Assembly (NCBI GenBank): GCA_900754695.1
Contig: CAAEDU010000001.1
Location: forward strand, 1-17,964
Reading direction: 5' to 3'
Length of the DNA stretch: 17,964 nucleotides
Source of the DNA: Clostridia bacterium
GTDB lineage: Bacteria > Bacillota > Clostridia > Christensenellales > CAG-917
Below, piece by piece: positions 1-6,558 of the stretch (positions within the stretch are counted from its first letter, which is position 1; the number at the start of each line of letters is the position of its first letter). The translations under genes and the position numbers were made by a program. The notes below the pieces were generated by a model, which was given only the letters and a program-made list of their open reading frames with translations, was not told where the DNA came from and searched no databases.

Positions 1-8
1 CTTTTTCT

Positions 9-29
9 CCCCGCCGACACTCGGCGGGG
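9..29. repeat. 9-bp perfect hairpin (CCCCGCCGA / TCGGCGGGG)
   Basis: The arms at 9-17 and 21-29 are perfectly complementary around a CAC loop. A T-tract (2-6) lies before the hairpin on the + strand and none follows it on either strand, so it is not a canonical intrinsic terminator as seen. It may belong to the 3' end of an upstream gene outside the window. Confidence 0.5.
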
Positions 30-36
30 CACCGTC

Positions 37-107
37 ATTAAACAATTGGGGACGGGGCAAAATTGTCAAAAAATTAAACAATTTTGCCCCGTCCCCAATT
101 GTTTAAT
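37..107. repeat. Perfect 30-bp inverted repeat with 11-nt loop
   Basis: The arm at 37-66 is the exact reverse complement of the arm at 78-107, separated by an AT-rich 11-nt spacer (67-77). The arms contain the block GGGGACGGGGCAAAATTGT. A perfect 30-bp match is much longer than a terminator needs. It suggests a palindromic intergenic repeat, perhaps of the kind mobilised by REP-associated (IS200-like) tyrosine transposases. That link rests on memory of similar repeats in anaerobes, and no transposase is in the window. A strong bidirectional transcription barrier is an alternative. Confidence 0.75.
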
Positions 108-119
108 CTTTCAAGATAC

Positions 120-174
120 GACGGCGATATTTGAATGAACTCTCTTTATAATCCTGACGGCGTCATTTGGATGA
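120..174 (+). repeat. Imperfect 19-bp direct repeat at the left edge of the large palindrome
   Basis: Positions 120-138 and 156-174 share 16 of 19 bases, both beginning GACGGCG and ending ATGA, with a 36-bp period. The second copy overlaps the left arm of the 154-279 palindrome, so the arm sequence is partly duplicated just outside the element. This could be a relic of insertion or slippage. Confidence 0.45.
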
Positions 175-279
175 GATGCGCGAAAAAGCCCCTTCCGCAA
201 AAGGGAGCGTACTAAGTCGTACGTGACCGCATTGCGGAATGGGGCTTTGACAAAGCAGGTCGCCAAATGGCGCCGTCAG
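154..279. repeat. 126-nt nested palindrome (MITE-like or structured element)
   Basis: Three stems nest in one element. The outer stem pairs 154-170 with 263-279: 17 pairs, all Watson-Crick except one G-U. After a 14-nt/14-nt internal loop, the middle stem pairs 185-200 with 232-248: 16 pairs with one bulged T at 240. An apical stem pairs 208-212 with 219-223. A structure of this size with no coding content fits a miniature inverted-repeat element or a structured intergenic repeat. A functional RNA is possible, but I recognise no family. Confidence 0.65.
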
Positions 280-319
280 AAATAGGGAAAAGATTTCTTC
301 ATTTGTTATAGCATTTCGG

Positions 320-348
320 TTGACAAAGCCGTCCCGCATCTCTATAAT
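320..348 (+). promoter_or_regulatory. Consensus sigma-A promoter for the rex-adhE-hyd operon
   Basis: TTGACA at 320-325 and TATAAT at 343-348 are both perfect consensus hexamers separated by exactly 17 bp. Transcription would start near 355, giving an untranslated leader of about 75 nt before rex. No clear Rex operator of the TTGTTAA-N4-TTAACAA type overlaps it. The nearest resemblance, TTGTTA at 304-309 with TGACAA at 321-326, has the wrong spacing. Confidence 0.85.
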
Positions 349-365
349 CCTAATCGACACGCGAA

Positions 366-388
366 GTAACGATACTCATCGTAACGAT
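366..388 (+). repeat. Two direct copies of GTAACGAT downstream of the promoter
   Basis: GTAACGAT occurs at 366-373 and 381-388, 15 bp apart start to start, just downstream of the predicted start site. A short inverted pair ACGAT/ATCGT (369-373 and 378-382) lies between them. The position suits an operator, but neither copy matches the known Rex consensus, so function is only a guess. Confidence 0.3.
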
Positions 389-428
389 TGACACGTATGG
401 ATGCGGCGATGCCGCGGGACTGGGAACT

Positions 429-1085
429 ATGGCTGAAAGCGACAAAACAATATCACTTGCCACTTTGCAGAGGATGCCGGGATACCTCAGATATCTCAAA
501 AAGAGAGAGGCGGACGGCGCGGAGTATATCTCCTCGGTGGGGCTGGCGGAAGCGATGCAGGAGAATCCCGCCGTCGTGAAGAAGGATCTTTCGATGGCGG
601 TGGTGAGCGAGGGCAAGCCCAAGGTGGGATATTACATCCCCGACCTCATCCGCGACATCGAGAGCTTTATGGGCTACGACAACGAGAAGGACGCGGTGCT
701 GGTGGGCGCGGGGAAGCTCGGGCAGGCGCTTCTCGGCTACTCCGGCTTTGAGAAGTACGGCTTGAACATCGTTGCGGGCTTTGACGTGGACCCTGCCCTC
801 ATCGGGACGGAGGTGCACGGCAAGAAGATCTTCTCCTACGACAAGCTGGCGTCGGCGGTGGAGAAGCTGAAGATCAAGCTGGGGGTGCTCACCCTGCCCG
901 CCGCAAAGGCGCAGGAAGCGGCGGACACTCTGGTGCGTGCGGGAGTGAGAGCGATCTGGAATTTCAGCCCCGTCACTCTCAATCTGCCGGACACGGTAGC
1001 GGTAAAAAACGAGAACATGGCGGCATCGCTCGCGCTGCTTTCCGCCAAGCTCAAAGAAATACTCAAAAAAGAAGAAAACAACTGA
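429..1085 (+). CDS. rex: Redox-sensing transcriptional repressor Rex
   Basis: A 218-residue protein, the usual Rex length. Residues 1-80 form the winged-helix DNA-binding part, beginning with the family-typical MPGYLRYL stretch (16-23) and a KKDLS...VGYYIPDLI block (51-74). Residues 88-200 are a Rossmann domain with GAGKLG at 93-98 and the acidic end of the second strand at D119/D121. The C-terminal VKNENMAASLALLS (192-205) is the Rex signature involved in dimerisation. Rex proteins sense the NADH/NAD+ ratio and release DNA when NADH rises. The gene is first in an operon with adhE, a classic Rex target, so autoregulation is likely. The ribosome binding site before the ATG is weak (GGGA at 422-425). 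The start is supported by homology and by the lack of upstream coding sense. Confidence 0.93.
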   Translation: MAESDKTISLATLQRMPGYLRYLKKREADGAEYISSVGLAEAMQENPAVVKKDLSMAVVSEGKPKVGYYIPDLIRDIESFMGYDNEKDAVLVGAGKLGQALLGYSGFEKYGLNIVAGFDVDPALIGTEVHGKKIFSYDKLASAVEKLKIKLGVLTLPAAKAQEAADTLVRAGVRAIWNFSPVTLNLPDTVAVKNENMAASLALLSAKLKEILKKEENN

Positions 1086-1098
1086 ACAGGAGACCGAT

Positions 1099-3711
1099 AT
1101 GGAAGAGACCAAACAGTATCAAGTCGTGGACAACGTCGAAAAGCTGGAAGAGACCATAGCCCGCGTGCGTGAGGCGCAGAGGAAGTTCGCCGACTACACG
1201 CAGGAGCAGGTGGACGCGATCTTCTTCGCCGCCGCGATGGCTGCCAACAAGCAGCGCATCCCGCTTGCCAAAATGGCTGTCGAGGAGACGGGCATGGGCG
1301 TCGTCGAGGACAAGGTGATCAAAAACCACTACGCCTCCGAGTATATCTACAACGCCTACCGTCACACCAAGACCTGCGGCGTCATCGAAGAGGACAAGGC
1401 GTTCGGCATCAAGAAGATCGCCGAGCCCGTGGGCGTCATCGGTGCGGTCATCCCGACCACCAACCCCACTTCCACCGCCATCTTCAAGACGCTCATCGCG
1501 CTGAAGACCCGCAACGGAATCATCATCAGCCCCCACCCCAGAGCGAAAAAGAGCACCATCGAGGCTGCCAGGATCGTGCTGGAAGCGGCTGTCAAGGCGG
1601 GCGCGCCCGAAGGCATCATCGGATGGATCGACATCCCCTCCCTCGAGATGACCAACACCCTCATGAAGGAGGCGGACATCATCCTGGCGACGGGCGGTCC
1701 CGGCATGGTGAAGGCGGCATATTCCTCCGGCAAACCCGCAGTGGGCGTCGGCGCGGGCAACACTCCCGCCATCATCGACGAGAGCGCGGACATCCTGCTT
1801 GCCGTCAACAGCATCATCCACTCCAAGACCTTTGACAACGGTATGATCTGCGCGTCGGAGCAGTCCGTCATCGTCCTTGACAAAGTGTACGACAAGGTGA
1901 AGAAGGAGTTCAAGGCGCGCGGGTGCTATTTCCTGAACCCCGAAGAGACGGAAAAAGTGCGCAAGACCATCATCATCAACGGCGCTCTCAATGCGAAGAT
2001 CGTCGGTCAGAAGGCTGCGAAGATCGCCGCGCTCGCGGGCGTGACCGTCCCCGAAGACACCAAGATCATCATCGGCGAAGTGACCAGTGTGGACATCTCG
2101 GAGGAGTTCGCTCACGAGAAGCTCTCCCCCGTCCTCGCCATGTACCGCGCCAAGGATTTCGAGGACGCTCTCGACAAGGCGGAGCACCTCATCGCGGACG
2201 GCGGCTACGGCCACACCTCCTCCCTCTACATCGACGTCATGACCGGCAAGGACAAGATCGAGGAATACACCCACCGCATGAAGACCTGCCGCGTGCTGCT
2301 CAATTCCCCCTCTTCTCAGGGCGGCATCGGCGACATCTACAACTTCAAGCTCACCCCCTCCCTCACCCTCGGGTGCGGCAGCTGGGGCGGCAACAGCGTC
2401 AGCGAGAACGTGGGCGTCAAACACCTTGTCAACATCAAGACCGTCGCGGAAAGGAGAGAGAATATGCTGTGGTTCAGAGCACCCGAAAAGGTGTACATCA
2501 AGAAGGGTTGCCTCCCCGTCGCCCTTGACGAACTCAAAAATGTCATGGGAAAAAAGAAGGCTTTTATTGTCACGGACAGTTTTTTGTATCATAATGGATA
2601 TACGAAGACCATCACCGACAAGCTCGACGAGATGGGCATCGCGCACACCACCTTCTTCAACGTCGCGCCCGATCCCACTCTCGCCTGCGCCAAGGAAGGC
2701 ACGGCGGCGATGCGCGCTTTCGAGCCCGACTGCATCATCGCGGTGGGCGGCGGCTCCGCAATGGACGCCGGCAAGATCATGTGGGTGCTCTACGAACATC
2801 CCGAAGTGGACTTCATGGATCTTGCCATGCGCTTCATGGACATCCGCAAGCGCGTCTACACCTTCCCCAAGATGGGCGAGAAGGCGTACTTCATCGCAGT
2901 GCCCACCTCCGCCGGCACGGGCAGCGAGGTGACCCCCTTCGCCGTCATCACCGACGAGAAGACGGGCGTCAAATATCCCCTCGCGGACTATGAGCTCATG
3001 CCCGATATGGCGATCGTGGACGCGGACATGATGATGAACGCGCCCAAGGGTCTGACCTCCGCAAGCGGTATCGACGCCGTCACGCACGACCTCGAAGCCA
3101 TCGCCTCCATGATGGCAACGGACTACACCGACGGGCTCGCCATCCGCAGCCTGCAGATGATCTTCAAATATCTGCCCCGCGCCTACGACAACGGTCCCAA
3201 CGACCCCGAAGCGCGCGAGAAAATGGCAAACGCCGCCACCATGGCGGGCATGGCGTTCGCAAATGCCTTCCTCGGCGTGTGCCACTCCATGGCTCACAAG
3301 CTCGGCGCCTTCCACCACCTGCCCCACGGCGTGGCGAACGCGCTCATGATCGACGAAGTCATCCGCTTCAACGCGGCGGAAGTCCCCGCAAAAATGGGCA
3401 CCTTCCCGCAGTACGATCATCCTCACACCCGCGCCCGTTATGCGGAAGTCGCGGAAGCGCTCGGCATCAAAGGCAAGAACGACGCCGAGAAGGTGGAGAA
3501 CCTCATCAAGGCGCTCGACGAGCTCAAGGAGAAGGTCGGCATCAAGAAGACCATCCGCGAGTACGGCATCGACGAGCAGAACTTCCTCGCAAGGCTTGAC
3601 GAGATGGTGGAGCAGGCGTTCGACGACCAGTGCACCGGCGCCAACCCCCGCTATCCGCTGATGAGCGAGATCAAACAAATGTATCTCAACGCCTACTACG
3701 GCACCAAATAA
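1099..3711 (+). CDS. adhE: Bifunctional aldehyde-alcohol dehydrogenase AdhE
   Basis: An 870-residue cytosolic enzyme of normal AdhE length. It reduces acetyl-CoA to acetaldehyde and then to ethanol, oxidising two NADH. Residues 1 to about 445 form the CoA-acylating aldehyde dehydrogenase domain, with the catalytic cysteine C251 in NGMICASEQ. Residues from about 460 on form the iron-dependent alcohol dehydrogenase, with the nucleotide-binding GGGSAMDAGK at 550-559. The expected iron ligands are D659 and H663 (GIDAVTHDLEA), H729 (CHSMAH) and H743 (LPHG). An AGGAGA ribosome binding site (1088-1093) precedes the ATG, 13 bp after rex. AdhE forms spirosome filaments in characterised species. Placement behind rex suggests induction at high NADH. 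No key residue is missing. Confidence 0.97.
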   Translation: MEETKQYQVVDNVEKLEETIARVREAQRKFADYTQEQVDAIFFAAAMAANKQRIPLAKMAVEETGMGVVEDKVIKNHYASEYIYNAYRHTKTCGVIEEDKAFGIKKIAEPVGVIGAVIPTTNPTSTAIFKTLIALKTRNGIIISPHPRAKKSTIEAARIVLEAAVKAGAPEGIIGWIDIPSLEMTNTLMKEADIILATGGPGMVKAAYSSGKPAVGVGAGNTPAIIDESADILLAVNSIIHSKTFDNGMICASEQSVIVLDKVYDKVKKEFKARGCYFLNPEETEKVRKTIIINGALNAKIVGQKAAKIAALAGVTVPEDTKIIIGEVTSVDISEEFAHEKLSPVLAMYRAKDFEDALDKAEHLIADGGYGHTSSLYIDVMTGKDKIEEYTHRMKTCRVLLNSPSSQGGIGDIYNFKLTPSLTLGCGSWGGNSVSENVGVKHLVNIKTVAERRENMLWFRAPEKVYIKKGCLPVALDELKNVMGKKKAFIVTDSFLYHNGYTKTITDKLDEMGIAHTTFFNVAPDPTLACAKEGTAAMRAFEPDCIIAVGGGSAMDAGKIMWVLYEHPEVDFMDLAMRFMDIRKRVYTFPKMGEKAYFIAVPTSAGTGSEVTPFAVITDEKTGVKYPLADYELMPDMAIVDADMMMNAPKGLTSASGIDAVTHDLEAIASMMATDYTDGLAIRSLQMIFKYLPRAYDNGPNDPEAREKMANAATMAGMAFANAFLGVCHSMAHKLGAFHHLPHGVANALMIDEVIRFNAAEVPAKMGTFPQYDHPHTRARYAEVAEALGIKGKNDAEKVENLIKALDELKEKVGIKKTIREYGIDEQNFLARLDEMVEQAFDDQCTGANPRYPLMSEIKQMYLNAYYGTK

Positions 3712-3720
3712 GGAGGGAAT

Positions 3721-4473
3721 ATGAACACGGACAAGGTCATTGCCGTTCGCACCACCAAGACCGTTTACCGCGACGGCGACAAGGTCATCAAGGTCTTCGA
3801 CGAGCACTACTCCAAGGCTGACATCCTCAACGAGGCTCTCAACCAGGCGCGCGTCGAGGAGACCGGGCTGAACATTCCCAAGCTGCTCGAAGTCACCAAG
3901 GTGGGAGGCAGATGGGCGATCGTCATGGACTACATCAAGGGCAAGACTCTCGCGCAGCTCATGCAGGAGAACCCCGACAAACTGGACGACTATCTCAACC
4001 TCTTCGTCGACCTGCAGATGGAGATCCACTCCAAGCGCGCTCCCCTGCTCAACAAGCTGAAGGACAAGATGAACCGCAAGATCTCGCAGGCGGACCTCAA
4101 CGCCACCATCCGCTACGATCTGCACACCCGCCTGGAAGCCATGCCCAAGCACAACAAGGTGTGCCACGGCGACTACAACCCCAGCAACATCATCATCGCG
4201 GAAGAGGACGGCAAACCCTATGTCATCGACTGGTCTCACGCGACGCAGGGCAACGCCTCCGCGGACGTGGCGCGCACCTACCTCCTCTTCACGCTGGACG
4301 GCAAGCCCGAACTCGCAGAGAAGTATATGACGCTCTTCTGCCTGAAGAGCGACACCGCCAAGCAGTATGTGCAGAAGTGGATCCCCATCGTCGCAGCCTC
4401 CCAGCTCGTCAAAGAGAAGCCCGAGGAGAGAGCGTTCCTGCTGCACTGGGTGGACGTCGTCGACTACGAGTGA
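3721..4473 (+). CDS. APH-fold phosphotransferase (small-molecule or protein kinase, substrate unknown)
   Basis: A 250-residue member of the aminoglycoside-phosphotransferase/choline-kinase-like fold. Visible motifs are a candidate ATP-contacting lysine K24 in KVIKVF, the hinge-like IVMDYIKGKTL (67-77), the catalytic loop CHGDYNPSNI with H149, D151 and N156, and the metal-binding VIDW with D170. All catalytic residues appear present, so it should be active. Drug resistance is unlikely given the setting between adhE and a hydrogenase cluster. A regulatory role opposite the phosphatase at 6558-7721 is an inference. I recall similar kinase-like genes near sensory hydrogenases in Ruminococcus and an uncharacterised family modelled as TIGR02172. 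AGGAGG at 3711-3716 overlaps the adhE stop, implying coupled translation. Confidence 0.8.
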   Translation: MNTDKVIAVRTTKTVYRDGDKVIKVFDEHYSKADILNEALNQARVEETGLNIPKLLEVTKVGGRWAIVMDYIKGKTLAQLMQENPDKLDDYLNLFVDLQMEIHSKRAPLLNKLKDKMNRKISQADLNATIRYDLHTRLEAMPKHNKVCHGDYNPSNIIIAEEDGKPYVIDWSHATQGNASADVARTYLLFTLDGKPELAEKYMTLFCLKSDTAKQYVQKWIPIVAASQLVKEKPEERAFLLHWVDVVDYE

Positions 4474-4492
4474 GCGGAAAAAGGGAGAAATT

Positions 4493-4741
4493 ATGGTCAA
4501 AGTCACTGTTTGCATCGGCAGTTCCTGCCACCTGAAGGGCTCCCGTCAGGTGGTGGAAGAGCTGCAGTATCTCATCAACAAAAACGAACTCGAGGACAAA
4601 GTCGAGCTCAGCGGCACCTTCTGCATGGGCAAATGCGGTGAGGACGGCGTGAGCGTGACGGTGGACGGCGACTACTACGCCGTCAAGCCCGAGGGCGTCC
4701 TGGATCTGTTCACGGACGTCATAATGAAAAAAACAGAGTGA
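4493..4741 (+). CDS. Small thioredoxin-like [2Fe-2S] ferredoxin (NuoE-like, HfsA type)
   Basis: An 82-residue protein resembling the C-terminal thioredoxin-like domain of NuoE/HydC subunits. The four likely [2Fe-2S] ligands are C7 and C12 (CIGSSC) and C44 and C48 (CMGKC), the C-x4-C...C-x3-C spacing of thioredoxin-like ferredoxins. It lacks the N-terminal helical part of full NuoE. It probably carries electrons to or from one of the neighbouring hydrogenases. The ATG at 4493 was chosen because AGGGAGA (4482-4488) lies 4 nt upstream and the family begins at VKVTVCxGSSC. A longer frame from 4367 would overlap the kinase gene and adds unrelated residues. Confidence 0.85.
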   Translation: MVKVTVCIGSSCHLKGSRQVVEELQYLINKNELEDKVELSGTFCMGKCGEDGVSVTVDGDYYAVKPEGVLDLFTDVIMKKTE

Positions 4742-4747
4742 CCGTGC

Positions 4748-4771
4748 CCCCGGCGGGATTTCCCGCCGGGG
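4748..4771. repeat. 11-bp perfect hairpin between the ferredoxin and hydS genes
   Basis: CCCCGGCGGGA (4748-4758) pairs exactly with 4761-4771 across a TT turn, effectively a 10-bp stem with a tetraloop. No T-run follows, so it is not a textbook intrinsic terminator. It may limit read-through or protect an RNA 3' end within the operon. A smaller 6-bp hairpin follows at 4810-4826. Confidence 0.6.
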
Positions 4772-4854
4772 ACTGCCCTCTTTCGGACGCTCCGTCAAAA
4801 CTTCGCAGTCGCCGACCCCCTCGGCGGCTCATCCCGTTTAAGGAGAGACGCGAT

Positions 4855-6558
4855 ATGGCAGCAACGCCCTATCTTGATTTCAAAGATGCCAAGTGCAAGG
4901 ACTGTTTCAAGTGCCTGCGCGAGTGCCCCGTCAAGGCGATCCGCTATGAGAACCATCAGGCGAAGATCATCGAGCAGAGGTGCATCCTCTGCGGCAGGTG
5001 CACCCTGGTCTGCCCCCAGAACGCGAAACAGGTGCACAGCGAGACGGCGAGCGTCCTCGCCCTGCTTTCAAGCGGCAAAAAGGTGGTGGCGAGCCTCGCT
5101 CCCTCCTTCGTCTCTTCCTTTGACACACAGGACTTCGGGGTGATGCGCGAGGCGCTTCTCTCCCTCGGCTTTGCCGACGTCGAAGAGACGGCGATCGGCG
5201 CAAAAGCCGTCACCGAGGAATATCGCAGACTGCTCGGGACGGGCGAGTTCAAAAACTTCATCACCTCCGCCTGCCCTGCGGTCAACCGCATGATCCGCAT
5301 CTATTACCCGAACGCGCTGAAATATCTCGCGCCCGTCCCCTCCCCCATGGTGGCGCACGCCAGGATGCTGAAAAAGCGCGACCCCGAAACGTCCGTCGTC
5401 TTCATCGGACCCTGCATCGCGAAAAAGCGCGAGGCGGCGGAGAGCGGCATCATCGACGGTGTGCTCACATTCGAGGAGTTGAAGACCGTTTTTGAACAGA
5501 AAAACATCAGATTGTGCGAAATAGAGGCAAAACGCGCCGCCGACGGCGGCGGCCTTAAAGCCAGATATTATCCCATCCCGCGCGGCATCATCAAGAGCTT
5601 CGACTCTCTTCCCGAGGGCTATGAATACGTCGCCGTGGACGGCGTTGAAAGGGTCTCGGAGGCGCTCCGCGAGATGGACTCCCTCACCGGTCTCTTCCTC
5701 GAGATGAACTGCTGCGAGCACGCCTGCATAGGCGGTCCCTGCGCGCTGCCCGGCAAGGGCGGCTCCATCAAGAGCAACGAGAACGTGAGACGCTATGCCG
5801 CCAAAGGTCAGGGCGAAACCGCCCTCCCCGCTGCGGACATCGACCTCACCGAAAAGCACCCCCGCATCATCCTCGACGACTTTGTCCCGAGCGAGACGGA
5901 CATCCGCGCGGTGCTCGCCAAGACGGGCAAAAATTCCCCCGCGGACGAGCTCAACTGCGGCGCGTGCGGCTATTCCACCTGCCGCGAGAAGGCGATCGCG
6001 GTGCTCAACGGCTATGCGGACATCGAGATGTGTCTGCCCTATATGCGCAGCCGCGCCGAGTCCATGAGCAACGAGATCATCCAGAACACTCCCAACGGCA
6101 TCGTGCTGATGGCGGACGATTTCAGGATCCTGGACATCAACGCCCGCGCCATGAAACTGCTGGGCATCACCGAGCACGACGTCAAGGGGATGCTCGCCTT
6201 CGAATGCTTCGACGCCGAGGAGTTCATCGCCGCGGCGACCAAGGGCAGGAACCTCAGCAAAAAGCGGGTGTACGTGCAGAGGACGAAGAAGTATATCGAG
6301 CTCTCCATAGTCCTGTTGCAGGAGCACAAGGTGCTCTTCGGCGTCATGAAGGACATCACCGAGAGCGTGGAATATGACGAGAAACTCAACGCCGTCAAGA
6401 TGAAGACCCTCGCGACGACGGACGAGGTCATCAAAAAGCAGATGCGCGTCGCGCAGGAGATCGCCTCCCTCCTCGGCGAGACGACCGCGGAGACCAAGGT
6501 GGCTCTGAGCAAGCTGAAGGAGACGCTCGCGCCCCGCAGCGAGGACGAGGACAACTGA
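4855..6558 (+). CDS. hydS: PAS-domain sensory [FeFe] hydrogenase (HydS/HfsB type)
   Basis: A 567-residue protein. Residues 10-55 hold two [4Fe-4S] motifs (C14/C17/C20/C24 and C43/C46/C49/C53). Residues 75-315 are the H-cluster domain: C140 in TSACPA, C187 in GPCIAKK, and C287/C291 in EMNCCEHACIGGPC. Residues 365-395 form a further four-cysteine FeS module (C368, C371, C376, C393). A PAS domain spans about 405-505, followed by a charged helical tail. Catalytic hydrogenases carry Cys-Cys in the first motif. Here the first position is A139, removing the usual proton-relay thiol, as I recall for Thermotoga HydS. That, with the PAS domain, points to H2 or redox sensing rather than bulk catalysis. 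The ATG at 4855 follows AAGGAGA (4840-4846). An upstream ATG at 4738 would translate the intergenic hairpin and is rejected. The stop overlaps the next start by one base. Confidence 0.9.
   Translation: MAATPYLDFKDAKCKDCFKCLRECPVKAIRYENHQAKIIEQRCILCGRCTLVCPQNAKQVHSETASVLALLSSGKKVVASLAPSFVSSFDTQDFGVMREALLSLGFADVEETAIGAKAVTEEYRRLLGTGEFKNFITSACPAVNRMIRIYYPNALKYLAPVPSPMVAHARMLKKRDPETSVVFIGPCIAKKREAAESGIIDGVLTFEELKTVFEQKNIRLCEIEAKRAADGGGLKARYYPIPRGIIKSFDSLPEGYEYVAVDGVERVSEALREMDSLTGLFLEMNCCEHACIGGPCALPGKGGSIKSNENVRRYAAKGQGETALPAADIDLTEKHPRIILDDFVPSETDIRAVLAKTGKNSPADELNCGACGYSTCREKAIAVLNGYADIEMCLPYMRSRAESMSNEIIQNTPNGIVLMADDFRILDINARAMKLLGITEHDVKGMLAFECFDAEEFIAAATKGRNLSKKRVYVQRTKKYIELSIVLLQEHKVLFGVMKDITESVEYDEKLNAVKMKTLATTDEVIKKQMRVAQEIASLLGETTAETKVALSKLKETLAPRSEDEDN

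Larger units (their letters stand above)
1..428. other. Gene-free upstream region with palindromes and the rex promoter
   Basis: No convincing coding region is seen here. The stretch is less GC-rich than the genes that follow and is dominated by inverted repeats at 9-29, 37-107 and 154-279, followed by a consensus promoter at 320-348 and a roughly 75-nt untranslated leader before rex. Short reading frames on the minus strand (163-360 and 350-622) run through the palindromes, the promoter or the rex start, and have no recognisable protein features. No T-box, riboswitch or tRNA could be recognised. Confidence 0.7.

Noticed and set aside
37..107. CRISPR repeat unit or tRNA
   Set aside because: There is a single palindrome with no regularly spaced direct repeats, and no cloverleaf can be drawn.
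304..326. TTGTTA...TGACAA as a Rex operator
   Set aside because: The half-sites are 23 bp end to end rather than about 18, and one has a mismatch, so it does not meet the usual Rex box.
163..360. 65-codon minus-strand ORF in the upstream region
   Set aside because: It is mostly composed of the 154-279 palindrome and the rex promoter, with no family resemblance and no clear ribosome binding site.
3721..4473. Aminoglycoside resistance gene
   Set aside because: Only the shared kinase fold motifs are present. The operon context is fermentation and hydrogen metabolism, not resistance or mobility genes.
1063..4515. 1150-codon open frame on the minus strand
   Set aside because: It is antisense to adhE and the kinase gene, has low-complexity His/Asp/Val/Gly-rich composition typical of the complement of GC-rich coding DNA, and shows no domain. 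The + strand frames have complete enzyme motifs.
4738..4854. Earlier ATG for hydS at 4738
   Set aside because: It would translate the GC-rich intergenic hairpin and overlap the ferredoxin stop. The ATG at 4855 has AAGGAGA at the right distance and matches the ferredoxin-domain start.
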